A stretch of DNA of 64,000 bases, from positions 45,818,001-45,882,000 of the forward strand of contig CM060731.1 of assembly GCA_030704615.1 (NCBI GenBank), given 5' to 3'. Shown piece by piece: positions 44,105 to 55,514 of the stretch. Position 1 is the first letter of the stretch. Each line of letters opens with the position of its first letter. Below the pieces are notes generated by a model, which was not told the DNA's origin, did no database searches, and saw only the letters and a program-made list of their open reading frames with translations. The DNA comes from Takakia lepidozioides (taxonomy: Eukaryota > Streptophyta > Takakiopsida > Takakiales > Takakiaceae). Position numbers and translations under genes: made by a program.

Positions 44105-44670
44105 GACAGCTTGATTAACTTTGCTGCTGGAGGTTGACAATAAGGCTGTTCGTGAATCTGATCACGTGGTCGGGGAAGCCATGTAACCCCTTGCATTGAA
44201 GTAGACGTATGATTTGAACACACCCACACTGGTGAGGTGGTATTGATGGTGTCTTGCACTCTCCCTTGCTGCTAACAAGAATTAGTTCACCTGTTTCCAC
44301 AATCCAAGGGAGTCAGCAACAATTTGTACTTTAGAGGTGATCGGAACACTTCATGTATGAGTACATCTGTAATGGTTATGAACAGATTGCAAGATCAGTA
44401 AGTTCATGCGCTGGGCTGCTTCAATTATCTTGGAATGTTGTGAAAATGGTCGTCAGACACTTCTGTAAACTTTTTAAAGAAACTGGTGTAAGGGTGTAAG
44501 GATGTAAAGGTGTAAATTGGTCCTTGGGAGGAGAAACACGACTAAATATTTTTTAGTTAAGGCAAGGCAAAGAAGGCAAGCTATTGCCATCCCCCACCCT
44601 CCTTGATTATAATGGCATTTCCTCCTCTGACCCAGGAATGATCTCAAACATTGCTGCTGATCCGGGAAAT
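44105..44670 (+). other. Downstream of CGEP, probable 3' UTR and intergenic
   Basis: No recognisable reading frame. AT-rich stretches near 44460-44560 could hold the polyadenylation signal but none is distinctive. Confidence 0.4.
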
Positions 44671-44681
44671 ATACTCGAGAC

Positions 44682-44960
44682 TTGAATCACCTCGCCTGCT
44701 CTCTCTGCGTGGATGACAAAGTCTCTCTTGCCTCCCCCTTTTCAATGGGAGAACTTGGGCGTGGTGGAAGCTTTACACTTCTCAAACGCCCTGGTCTTGA
44801 TGGTCTTCAGGTGGAATTCTATAAAGCACTTTGGCTGACTGTCAGAGAAGACTCTCTCAATATGGCTATGATATTCTCAGCAATATCAGGAGTAGAGGAA
44901 GTAGTCATCACCTGCAAGCACCCACACACAGCACTGGTGAACAAAAGCATGCTTGGCTGA
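44682..44960 (+). pseudogene. LINE reverse transcriptase fragment
   Basis: The frame includes SPFSMGELGRGGS and KRPGLDGLQVEFYKALWLTV, the entry block of plant LINE RTs (K.PG.DG...EFYK.LW). The rest of the RT is absent. A relic. Confidence 0.6.
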
Positions 44961-45262
44961 CATAGCTCACATCATTGTCGGAAGCATGGCGTTGATGCCC
45001 ACACCAATACTGCAGCTCTCTCCCTGGTACATGTGGCCGTGGTTGCATTGTTGGTGACACTGTAGTCCCCCGAGTGCGAAGAAAGGGAGAGAAACAAAAA
45101 GTACTCATTGACCATTCCTACAAATAACGGCTAGTTGAGGTAAAGTCCCCTCAGCATACTAACAGTGTCTTTTCTTATCTAAATTTCATGGTTTGCTTTA
45201 AGGGACCGGGGCAGTGAGTGAACTCTATCGTGTCACACCACCTCGGTGGACCTGTTTCATTC

Positions 45263-45401
45263 GTTTCTCAATCTGTCATCCAAGAACCCAGTGTTGTGTC
45301 GATGAATGAAATCGACATAGCCTTTAGGCATGATCAATGTAACTTATCAGGTATTGAAGAGCATGGTCCGTAGACAGCAATTGTAAGTATAGTTGGATAA
45401 A
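45263..45401 (-). repeat. Dispersed repeat, copy 2 (inverted relative to 29154-29294)
   Basis: The reverse complement matches 29154-29294 over its length, including 'tgctgtctacggaccatgctcttcaatacctgataagtt'-type stretches (20-bp blocks are identical). The two copies flank the PPR/CGEP island in opposite orientation. Confidence 0.75.
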
Positions 45402-46150
45402 TAACTTGATATGACCGTTTATTCATTGTCCATGCTGGATGGCCCTCTGGCCAGAGCGCGCTGTGGAATCCATCAGGGGCTGGGTTCCATCCCGGCGGCG
45501 CCTGTAGCAGCGTCGGAGGTTTGCCACAGCGGCGCTGTTGGGCAATCAAACTAAATGTACAATATAAGAGGCCCCGTGCCCCTCAGGTCCTCCCGGAACG
45601 TGAGACCAAGGCTGGTCGGCTTAGCAGGGCCCTCCAGCTCTGTGCTACTCATGTCATTTTTTATTTTCTGTGCATACTGCGGCCTTCGTCTTGAACGTGT
45701 GGAGTGTGGACTCTGAAATGTCTTCTTTCCATGAAGATATAAACCATCTAAATGCCCCAAGCGCAAGTCATGGTGTGGCCTGGTGAGTCTTTCTTTACTT
45801 TGGCCCTTCCGTGACTTCCCGTGTGATATCACTTTTATCACCCAATCCCCTTAGTGCGAAGCCATGGAGTAGCAGGCGATTTTTCGAATTGGTCATCTGT
45901 AAGAAAGGTCTCTACGGATATGGTCTCCTGGCTTGAATAATGATTCCAGTAGGTATCCCAATATGTTACTTGCAACTCAATGTTGACTTTGTCTGCCATT
46001 AGTTGCAGTTTTTCTTGGTTAACTCTCCCAAACATTTCTGGTCCCTTTTTCACTTGAAGAGGATAAGGACTTACATCCAAGCACGTTTGAAAGGTCACAC
46101 TTACTTTCATGCACATGGCTTGTTTCACCAGTAATCCCCACAAGTACATA
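45402..46150. other. No recognisable feature
   Basis: GC-rich patches near 45480-45530 and short open frames without motifs. Confidence 0.4.
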
Positions 46151-46154
46151 CCCC

Positions 46155-46250
46155 ATCTTGGAAGTGCTGAAAGCGGTTTGAATCTCGTACAACAACAGCT
46201 CACCCAACAATCTTTGAGATGAACTTGGTGGCAGTGTGGGTCAATTTAGA
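46155..46250 (-). pseudogene. Orphan DYW-domain C-terminus
   Basis: The minus strand reads THTATKFISKIVG, a TGA in place of the usual Arg, AVVVRDSNRFQHFQDGVCTC and GDYW followed by a stop. This is the exact C-terminal end of a DYW-type PPR protein, including the terminal Asp-Tyr-Trp. The upstream part of the domain is missing because a CTC/CTG-rich tract begins at about 46250. No PPR repeats were found nearby. It is a relic of a PPR gene different from the one at 33025. Confidence 0.8.
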
Positions 46251-47743
46251 AGTTACTGCTGTCTCAGCTCAAACTCTCCTGCTGTCTCAGCTGTCTCCTG
46301 CTCTCCTGCTCTCAGCTTAGAAGTTACTTCACTGCTCATCTATGCAAACATATTCACTTCTTGGGTATCTACAAATACACATGTCATTGGTTCTCCACAC
46401 CACATTCTTTTCGAGACATTCATTTCTGAATCAGCTTGAGGTAGATTCCTCGCCTTGAGCCCGTACATTGTTGGAGAAAAGAAATGTTGTTGAATTAGTT
46501 TATTTGATGCCGAAGCAGGTTCAATGCATTTCAAGACTAGTTTGGTGGTCGTTGATAACTACTACTTTGGATGGAGTGTTTAGAGATCACTGTACTGCTC
46601 TGATGCAATCCTATCATATCAGTAGGTGAGTGTCTGCTGAGGCATGGCCTAATGGTGTGTTGGGATGGGGCCTTGACAGCATCGAATGATATTGACGTGC
46701 TCATGGGCTCTGTGGTTAAGTACTCTTTGCTCTGAAATCTTTTTGCACCTTTCACCCACCAGCTTGCGCACTTGTTTGTTAATTTGAAGAAGAGTGATTC
46801 AGGGGTGCCTTGGACTCATCCGGTAATTACGATCAGAGGGCGCCTCGAAGAATTCAGCTTTCTACCAGTGTGTTGAAACTACTCACCCTGGAAGGCCACC
46901 CACAAGGCACAGGGCTCTCTCGGTTGTAGACTCCAACCAAAAATGGCCATGGGGCCCCGCCACTCATGAATCTCAAACATGCCCAGATGTCTGGTTGAGT
47001 CCCAGTCACCCGGCACTTGTTCCCTCTTCTCTTTCAACCTCCTTGCCTTTGTCAATATGCTCATGGGTTCTCTATGCTGAAAACCGATCGTGCCTCCGAG
47101 ACCCACAGACAGAGACCGAACAGAATCCCATACTAGATCATTGATACAAAAGAGCCAGAGGATTCCATATGATTGGAAGCTGACAAGCTAATTTTCTCCA
47201 TGCAACATAGGTTTTGAATGTTTCAAATAAACTGCACTGAATTACTGAGGATTGTTTTTTATTTTTCTGAAGATTTATTCTGTCAATAAGCATTGCTATG
47301 TATGCATGAACAGTAAATGATTGCAGTGGTCTAAAACGTTGAACACAAAGGTGCTTATATATGTATGCAGATGTTTACTTCACAAGAATTACGCTGTCCG
47401 ACCTGTTACTAGTAGTTTTCCTCAAGGTGAGAACATATAAGATATTTTTTCTTGCTTGAGCTTGAGATGAGGTTACAACTGTAATTGCATATGGTGCTGG
47501 CCCTGCAATTGTTGTCTGCATGTGTGGGAAGATCCGAGTACTGTGAAGGTAACTTTTCAGCCTTCTGCACTGCAATGAGGACATGTTATTACCAAAACCT
47601 TTTAAGGTATTCTCATTACCTGCTAATCTGCTTCCATGTTACACAGTATTTATACATCTTTAAAGTACACAAATTGAACCCTGCCACATTGCCAAGAGCT
47701 TTTAGTTTGGAAGAGACCATTACTATTTATGTATACACACACA
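46251..47743. other. No recognisable gene
   Basis: Includes a 'ctgctgtctcagctgtctcc' pyrimidine-rich patch at 46258-46320 and the 3' flank of the cyanoalanine synthase gene. Short open frames have no motif. Confidence 0.5.
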
Positions 47744-50700
47744 TCACGGCTCGAATTGCATATTGAGAACTTCTTGTCTGATTTCTTCAAAGAGTGGTCC
47801 AGACAGATACCGCTCACCAAAGCTTGGTACCATTGTCTGCACAGGCAAGGCAAAAGCACACATTCAAGGCTTTAGGGTAGATACCACCACCACAGATATG
47901 CTGGTTCAAATATTCTACAGACTCCAGCCAGTCTAACTAGCTTGCCGGGCCATCACATTTGATGGAGTGTCAGATTTGTGAACAGGGCATTCTTCTTGGG
48001 CACAATAGTCCTCATGGAAACTTCAAACCAAGTTGCAAACAAATCTTGGTGTCCATTGCAATCCAGTTAATAATTTGAGCTCCATCACCAATGTATAAAA
48101 TCTTGGGCCTGGACTATCCTATCCTAGAATGTCACACCAAATGTCACATCATTAAGCATTGTTGAGCCACTATAGGTACATGTCCTAGAAGCAACAGTTA
48201 TTGAAGATGGATACTTGCCACAATAAGCTTTCCTTCATTCTCGGGCATTTGTGCCAATTTGATGGCAGCCAATGTGTTAGCCCCAGATGAGATGCCCACC
48301 TGTCATCCTCAAACCAGTATCATTCCATACTCACAGACCCCATTCATTGTCTGTTTGGTACAATCACTGTACAAAGAAATTGACAGACACAACCAGTTGT
48401 TATGGACTCAATTGCCTCTGAAGTGCAATATTGCATTGCTGTAGTTGTCTTCATTTTTTTCAGGTAAAGTCCTCACTGAGCAACGCCTAAATGATCCGGC
48501 TAATATGAGACAGCCTAGTACTAGTCTGAGGATACACACTTCAATCTAGAGTGAAACTGGGTCACTGGCTCAACCATGAGTGACATGATGTCAGTCTGTG
48601 TGTAGCAGTGGAGCCAAAGTAGGAATCGTACCAGCAAGCCTTCTTGCCATGCGAGCTTGCGAGCCATCTCCACTGCTTCTTGACTCTTTATCTGTTCAAT
48701 AGGTAGAATGAAAGCTGTTACTGCATGATGGCTTGAGCTCTGAACCACGCTCACAACCTTCACAGAATCTATTGCTACCCTTTATGGGTGAGTGAACCCA
48801 ACTAATGAGCGACAGCAGTTTCAGAAAACATTTCTAAGCTTCAAATTTACCATAACAGAGGATTCAAATATGTGTGAACAACTATAATGGGTCTGACCAA
48901 GGATAAAGTTCCTGCCCGTGCAGGGGTAGAAGGAAAGGAGGCAAGCTCTAACTTGCTCCTCCTTTCATGACGAAAGCAAAGACAATATACATGCAATCCT
49001 CGAAAGTCTGTAGAAGTCTGTAGCTTATAAGAAAAAGATAAAGGGAGTGTAGGTAGAGAGGTATGTAGGACAGAGGCCCTTGCCCTGGGTGGATCACCTG
49101 GAGCACACCATCCATCATTGGCACATCCAGGATGCCCGGCACAAAGCCAGTCCCTGTGCCAGTAATCAAGTGTGGTCCTGATCACAATAACACATTATTT
49201 CATGTGGTGTCAGGGATTTGTATGATCATGCAGCACTGGAACACCATTCCCAAATATCTGTAAGCTCTTCCATAATTTTAACATTTCCCTTGGGGCTTTA
49301 AAACATGATCCCCACATCATACTCGAGTTCCAACGTCAAGTTTTTCTAGAGTCCAACAAAAAGGCCCTGGAAATCAGGAGTGTGTCCGGTTTGCGTATGA
49401 TCCCAAGTGCAGAGTCCTTTTGGCATCATGATTAACCAACAGAAAATTACACCCCATCTGCCCAACGGCTTTCAGTTCCATATACTACCTGCATAAATTT
49501 CGACAAACTCAGCTGTAACCTAAGGCAGGAAGTGGCCTGTACAACTCACCGGCCTTAAATACAACCTCAGTCTCCAACCTCAGCTGGCCAGACAGTAATG
49601 TGGTCGTATCTAATCAAGGTGCCTGACATGCAGAAGTACCGCATGAACTGATTAAATGCAGCCATCACTGATTTATACAGGGGTTTTCAAGGCAGGATTA
49701 TACCTGCTTTGCCTCCATTCAGTATATTGCTTTCGACTGGCTCCACACCATATATCTGTGAGTTACACCCATTTTATCCAGACATCCATTTGGCCCCAAT
49801 AAATGCTTACGGTTCCATTCAACTGTTGGAACTGAGCTAAAGCATTTCAGTTTAGTTTACTGGGAATTCTTTCATGATCACAACGGAAAACGAGCACAAT
49901 TTAAGGAGTTAGTGATATACTCCTTATGCATTCCAGTACTCCTAGGTTGCATATGCAAGTCTTCGAAAATGGAAGTGAATGATGGGTACAGAATAAAGAA
50001 AACCTTAATATTGGGGTTTTTGCTCTTCAGAAAATTGCCAACACCTGTCACAGTCCCACCGCTGCCAATCCCTGCGCAAAATATGTCAACCTGGCCTACT
50101 GTGTCTTCCCATATCTCCGGTCCAGTTGTCTGAAAATGCACCTGGAACCAGCATAGCCATTTCGCTTCAACTCCAGCCCTCCGTTATGACCATGCAAGTT
50201 GGATTGACAGACAACCCATCTCTTGTGGCTTCCTGTGCTTAGATGTTAAGAGGGATAGATGACACGAAAGGTAGGACCTTGGGGTTAGCAAGGTTGTTAA
50301 ACTGCTGAAGCATGTGTGAATTTGGAGTCCTCGCCAGAACTTCCTGTGCCTTCATGACGGCTCCCACCATTCCCTTAGCAGGGTCTGTGAGGACAAGTTC
50401 TGCACCCAATGCGCGCATCACCATCCGCCGCTCAAGACTGGTGAAGGAAGGCATAGTGATGATCATCTTGTAGCCTTTGGCGGCAGCAACGAACGCGAGC
50501 CCTATGCCCATGTTACCCGAGGTTGGTTCCACCAAAGTTGTCTGCATTTCACCAAAATTCGCGACGCGCATCACGTTAGAAATTTGGATTTTAATTAGTT
50601 GACGACTACCTTCATGGTCCTCATCATGATGCACAGCACGTACCTTTCCTGGAGAAATTAGCCCCCTTGCTTCGGCATCTTCAATCATGGCATATCCAAT

Positions 50701-51560
50701 CCTGCATATTCGGCAATTCTCGACTCAGTTACAAGATCCACGGAGGATGACAATTCCTAGTTGCAGATCACAACAGAAACCTGCACGTCGAATTTCTCCG
50801 TCTAGACAATCATCACAGTTGTATGAAGTCTGTCATTGCTACTCAGAAGAGATCCGGTGGGATCGCTCATGCGATCCACCGCACAGAATCCTAACATCAG
50901 TCGCATCCACAACACAGAGTTCCACATAGGAGAGAAAGTACCTGTCCTTGACGCTATTGCAGGGCTGCATGCTTTCAACTTTCACAGCGATGGTAGCTTT
51001 GCAGCCTTCTACCACCCTGTTGAGATAGACCATGGGAGTCCTCCCAACCAGCTGCATTCAAACCATAATTATGAACTCCACATTCCGCATCCACAAGAAA
51101 GAACTACGACTTGTTTTCTTCCCGATCAAATTTTACTTCAACATACAATTAGGAGACGGTCGACCGGGCGCAACACAACTGCATTCCATATATACAGAAC
51201 CATACGTCTTCACTCTTCCCGAAGACATACAGCGCGGAATGGAGCGTGCAAAGTGCCCAATTCTACCTGAGACACATCGCCAGCGATACGTCGGAGCTTC
51301 CCTTCAGCTTCAGAGTCCGGCTTTGTCTCAGTGAAGAGCGCCAGCTGGGCTCTAATCCCCATACGCCCACCGGTGGCCCTCCAGCTCCCCCGCTCCTGTG
51401 GGCGCGCCCTGAGCTTCACAACACCAATCAACGCTCGGTGGAATGGAGCGGGTGCAGCTCGATGGCCGTGTTCGCAAGATCGCTCGACTGCCCCTGCAAC
51501 CTCTACTCCCTTGCAGTGAAAGGTGACAGCATGCTTTGCAGCGACAGCCATGGTGGGCAC
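47744..51560 (-). CDS. CYSC1: Bifunctional L-3-cyanoalanine synthase / cysteine synthase, 10 exons
   Basis: Exons on minus: 51560-51267, 51051-50942, 50701-50644, 50541-50278, 50141-50004, 49755-49704, 49177-49098, 48691-48632, 48299-48219, 47836-47744. Phases agree and give 409 residues. The N-terminus (about 95 residues, Ala/Arg-rich) is a probable mitochondrial or plastid presequence. The PLP lysine lies in NSVKDR. The substrate loop is [13 protein letters not shown] with Met where O-acetylserine lyases have Thr, and the next block is [10 protein letters not shown]. Both point to the cyanoalanine synthase branch, which joins cyanide to cysteine. [10 protein letters not shown] and GISSGAN complete the PLP-phosphate and active-site loops. 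Intron 9 uses a GC donor (gcaagt at 48218-48213); intron 5 has a weak GTTTTC donor. The gene symbol is by similarity to the plant CYSC1 class. Confidence 0.92.
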
Positions 51561-52394
51561 AGGTTACTGAATTCTCTGTTTCTTCAGCTCAATCCCTGCA
51601 CACACAATCAATGCTCTCTAGCAGTACAGGCACATTTGATCTGTCAATGTCTATTTCTATGGGGGACCAAGGACTGTTGACACTGATGGGGAGGAGGCGG
51701 GGGAGAAGTGCATGGCACATGAGCACACATGGGCCTCACTGCCGCGGGCCGCCCGCGCCTAAGTTAGCAGGTAGGCGAGCCGCTTGGTATACTATTGTAA
51801 CTATCCCATGGTAACTATTGTACATGTTTTCCTTGAAACCCTGATAAATATAATTAATTTTCGCTGCGCTTCCGTTTGTTTACTGGGGTTACAGTTTAAG
51901 GTTATTTGGCTAAAAATGGTTTATATTATATTAAAATATTATACTAAAAGATGAGAGGAGTCAGAGCTTGGTTCAATTTGAGTGCCTATTGTTGAGATTG
52001 CACGTTAGCTGTAGTGGCGGTAGAACTTAGAAGAAGCTATTCTTACAAAGGATATGGTCAACAAAAAATACATAGGGCTTCATCTTATGGTGCGTAGACT
52101 TGCTCCATGTGTCTCCCGTGGCTTGTCTCTAATATGCTACTTTCTGCATCGCGTACGGTGAGCTTGTGAAGCAGCTCGACATTTTGGTAACATTCCACCG
52201 ACGATAATAATGGCACCATCCTAGTAGTACCTACCTATTCTGTATTTACAGATGCACAAGTTTATCTGCTGACTTATGATGATAAGCACTATCTATAAGG
52301 TAAGGATAAAGATTGATATCACAGCAAGGAATGAGCTCTATAGAGCAGACTATGATGGAGCTATTTTTAACACTCCGTTACACCTGCGTCCCCC

Positions 52395-52429
<35 letters not shown>

Positions 52430-52430
52430 A
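52395..52430 (+). repeat. (CT)n microsatellite
   Basis: A run of CT dinucleotides, interrupted once, at about 52395-52430. Confidence 0.85.
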
Positions 52431-52437
52431 TCTTTAA

Positions 52438-52594
52438 CACTCCCACTCAATGAATTCTTTGCCAGACCGATATCCTTGTTCAAATCTATAGGGATAAAGT
52501 GAAACTGAATATCGATGTGTTTACTTCTGTAATGATGTAAAGGATTCTTACATAAAGCCATTGCACTTTGATTATCAGCATGGAGGAGTATACT
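52438..52594 (-). pseudogene. Ty1/copia RNase H C-terminal fragment
   Basis: The minus frame reads HADNQSAMALCKNPLHHYRS, then KHIDIQFHFI, then DIGLAKNSLS. This is the DNQSAI..s.NP..H.R.KHI.I..HF block at the end of copia pol. It is in inverted orientation to the copia RT about 340 bp away. Confidence 0.8.
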
Positions 52595-52931
52595 AGGGGG
52601 TGTTGATAGTTGGTGAGCAGGTGAGCAGATCGAAATTTCGGTGAGCATAAAATCAAAAGTGAATATTATGTGAGCACAATTTAAGATTTTCAGATACAAT
52701 AAATTTATATGCTCACATTAATTTATACATATGAACATTTATTTTTGTATTTTGTTTGGGTTGGAGTTTTGGATCGGGATTAGGTTCGGCATCATGTAGT
52801 TCTCCAACAAACAACATATTATACTATCTATGTGTGGTTCACCGAAGAACCAAGTCCGAGCCTATTTCCGAACCTATACCTAAAGCCATATTATTGGTGC
52901 CGAACCTCTAAATCTCGTCAAACCTACAGAT

Positions 52932-53530
52932 TTGATTAGATTCTCACGTCCAAACCTAAGAAAATTTGGCCGCTCACCCACTCATAAAGCAATTATGGAT
53001 GCTGAATGTGAGTCATTGTTGAAGAACAAGACATGGCTCATCACAAATTTGCCACTTGGTAGAAAAACCATTGGTTGCAAATGGGTCTTCAAGACTAAAT
53101 ACATTAAAGTGGATGGAAGCATTGAAAAATTCAAGGCCAGATTAGTGGCTAAAGGTTGTTCCCAGAAAGCTGGCATCGACTTTAACGAGAATTTTGCTCC
53201 TATCTCTAAATACTCGTCGATCAGGTGTCTATTGGCCATAGCCGCCATAAAAGACAATGAAATTCACCAAATGGATATCAAAACGAATTTCCTCCATGGA
53301 GACTTGGATAAAGAAATCTATATTGAACAGCCTGAAGGTTTTGTACAACAAAATGGCAAGGTATGTTTACTACATAAATCTCTATATGGTCTGAAGCAGG
53401 CATCCCAAGCTCGGTACCACAAAATTGATTAGTTTCTTCTTAAAAAAAGTTTTATGAAGAGTTCTGTAGATCACAGTGTCTACATCAATCGGTCACATAG
53501 CTTCATGCATATTTGTATCTATGTAGATGA
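52932..53530 (+). pseudogene. Ty1/copia reverse transcriptase fragment
   Basis: The frame gives KNKTWLITNLPLGRKTIGCK, VFKTKYIKVDG, KARLVAKGCSQKAGIDFNEN, QMDIKTNFLHGDLDKEIYIE (usual AFL replaced by NFL) and LHKSLYGLKQASQARYHKID. After a stop it reads DHSVYINRS and ends at the active-site YVDD at about 53520-53531, where unrelated sequence begins. Only the first part of the RVT_2 domain is present. Confidence 0.88.
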
Positions 53531-53534
53531 TCCG

Positions 53535-54360
53535 AAAACGTTCACACAAGACATCCCGTCCCTGCAAAAAAGGAAGACTAGGTAATCGTTGGTGTCCGCC
53601 TTCAGCTCATGAGTGTAAGTCATGCACTTCTTCTCCTGCGAGGTCGGGTCTACATCTGGTCCTTGGATAATGGGATTAATTGGGTCCGGCGTTAACAGAA
53701 CAGTCTGAATGTGATCGTCCGGATTCACCATCTCCTCAGCTGTTGCCGGAAATACGTAGTCGAGGCAGAGGACCATCCGGGAGAATATAGTCATGCAGCT
53801 CTTGTAAGGTGATTCAAACTCGCCGGGAATGTAATAACCCTGTCGGATAATAAACGACATTGATCCAGGACCATTCCGGATGTATGACACAAGATTTCCC
53901 GATGATTCTTGTGTCGAGAAAAACACAAAAGCACTGGACATGAGGTTCCGAGCCACAAAAGCATCCAGGATATTGGAGTAGTCCTTTGCCTCGAAGACAA
54001 CAGAGTCATCATCACAAACTGTATTGATGAACACCATTGATATGTTGTTAAACCATTTCTTCGGCGCAAGTCCCAACCGAGATCTGGCATCAACAAATTT
54101 TTTGTTTCCCCCCAGCCCTGAAGCTCATACGTAGAATCGCAAGGGCATTCTGGCTATCCTCAAAGGTCTGCTTGCACGACAAGACATACTTTTTGAAGGC
54201 AACAGTCATTGGCTGCGTCTCCATGTTCATCTTCTGTTTGCTTACAATGTAGTCGTTCCCGAGCCGATCTCGAAAAGTTTCAAACTCAGCTTTGTTGAAG
54301 TTGTATTTTTTTTTTTCACATCACACCACTCCAATTTGGTGTACAGTTCCGGGTTTTGTT
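53535..54360 (-). pseudogene. Unidentified protein segment, minus-strand cluster (downstream part)
   Basis: The reading frame 54076-53519 is coherent for about 180 residues (KKWFNNISMVFINTVCDD, then SGNLVSYIRNGPGSMSFIIR). Similar composition continues upstream in shifted frames to about 54360 (for example FNKAEFETFRDRLGNDYIVS). I do not recognise the family. Sequence complexity is like that of a real protein, not of a repeat or shadow. The left side is cut by the copia RT at 53531. A frame break near 54090 suggests decay. See the findings for a possible viral origin, which is weakly supported. Confidence 0.4.
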
Positions 54361-54373
54361 TGCTTCTCCGAGG

Positions 54374-54780
54374 CTACCCTAAGACTTCCATTACATCGTC
54401 CATAATAAACCGACGCAATTTCATTTGGTCAATATACGCGCTCATTGTATTCTTGGATTTGTCCGCTCCCTTGAATTTCGTTCCCTGAATGCAAATGTCC
54501 CTGTTGAGGATTTTCTCCGCCACTCTCTTCAATTGCTTGCTATTAAGTTCTTGCAGTTTCGCGATAGCGGTTTTGTTCACCCTTGCATTGAATTCCGAAA
54601 ATATCAATAAGCTTTCCTTGTTCCCACTGTTTGAACACTTCCTCCCAGAGGTTCCATACGTCTTCGTCACAGAGAACCAAAACCATGGCCTCCTTGACGC
54701 TACTCATCTCCAGGATGACATGCTTGCATAAATTCCTGCGAAAATGATCAGGGCAAAAATTAGACCTTTCATTTGATATT
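54374..54780 (-). pseudogene. Unidentified protein segment, minus-strand cluster (middle part)
   Basis: Two frames, 54780-54600 and 54610-54374, read in turn MVLVLCDEDVWNLWEEVFKQ and AKLQELNSKQLKRVAEKILN with KLRRFIMDDVMEVLG and a stop. A frameshift near 54600 separates them. No family recognised. The first frame is preceded by 'tttcgcag', a plausible splice acceptor. Confidence 0.4.
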
Positions 54781-54810
54781 TGAGATGAAACAAAAGTTAC
54801 AACTATCATA

Positions 54811-55263
54811 TCAATTATACAATACTCCAAAGAATGATTCGATTGTGAAACCAAACGTTATGGGAAATCTACCATCTTCCATCATGAAAATGACCAGCAT
54901 CGGAAATTCCACCTCCATCTCCAGCTCTACGTCGACCACATCTGCATATTTGAGCTCGGCGACCTCTGCACCAATCTTGTAGTGGAACCGGAACTTATGG
55001 TCCGGAGGTGTTCCAACGGGGACAATGCCCCATTCTGTGATTTCCGGGTTGAGCTCAAAAATTGTCCGGTGATTATTCTTGAAATTCGGAGACTTTCGAG
55101 AAACAAATGAACCACAGATAGGTTTGCACATTCCAACAAGACAATCCCTGGGGGTGATGTTGTTGTCGACAGAACAAACCACCTCGGGCGTCAGACACAT
55201 ATCATAACAACCATACAAAACTCCTAAGACATTAACCTCCACTGTCCAGTGGAGGTTCACCAC
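54811..55263 (-). CDS. Unidentified protein, minus-strand cluster (150 aa)
   Basis: A 150-residue open frame rich in hydrophobic and acidic residues (VEVNVLGVLYGCYDMCLTPE, VCSVDNNITPRDCLVGMCKP, VELEMEVEFPMLVIFMMEDG). Cys residues are fairly numerous. I do not recognise a family. It may continue, after an intron or a break, into the 54374-54780 segment. Composition and length are consistent with a genuine protein; it is not a known transposase or RT. Confidence 0.4.
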   Translation of the reverse strand: MVNLHWTVEVNVLGVLYGCYDMCLTPEVVCSVDNNITPRDCLVGMCKPICGSFVSRKSPNFKNNHRTIFELNPEITEWGIVPVGTPPDHKFRFHYKIGAEVAELKYADVVDVELEMEVEFPMLVIFMMEDGRFPITFGFTIESFFGVLYN

Positions 55264-55514
55264 TGCACACTCTCATAGCTGACAGATAAAATAATTCCAT
55301 TCAGGAGGAAAAAAATAGTTCACTCATAAGAAGAAAAAAACATTTATTCATAGAAGGCTCGTCTGGCCATTCCATACATCATCCGGTCTCAAAATTGTTC
55401 AAATACCAATTATCTAATACCTACACGAACTCGATATATTCTTGTAAGTTGAGGTTCATTCCTACATTTTCTTATATCTACAATAACTACAAGAGGCTCT
55501 CTCGAATCATCCTG

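Noticed and set aside
50239-51560. A bacterial-type cysteine synthase acquired by transfer
   Set aside because: Ten exons, a presequence and plant CAS-specific residues show an ordinary plant nuclear gene.
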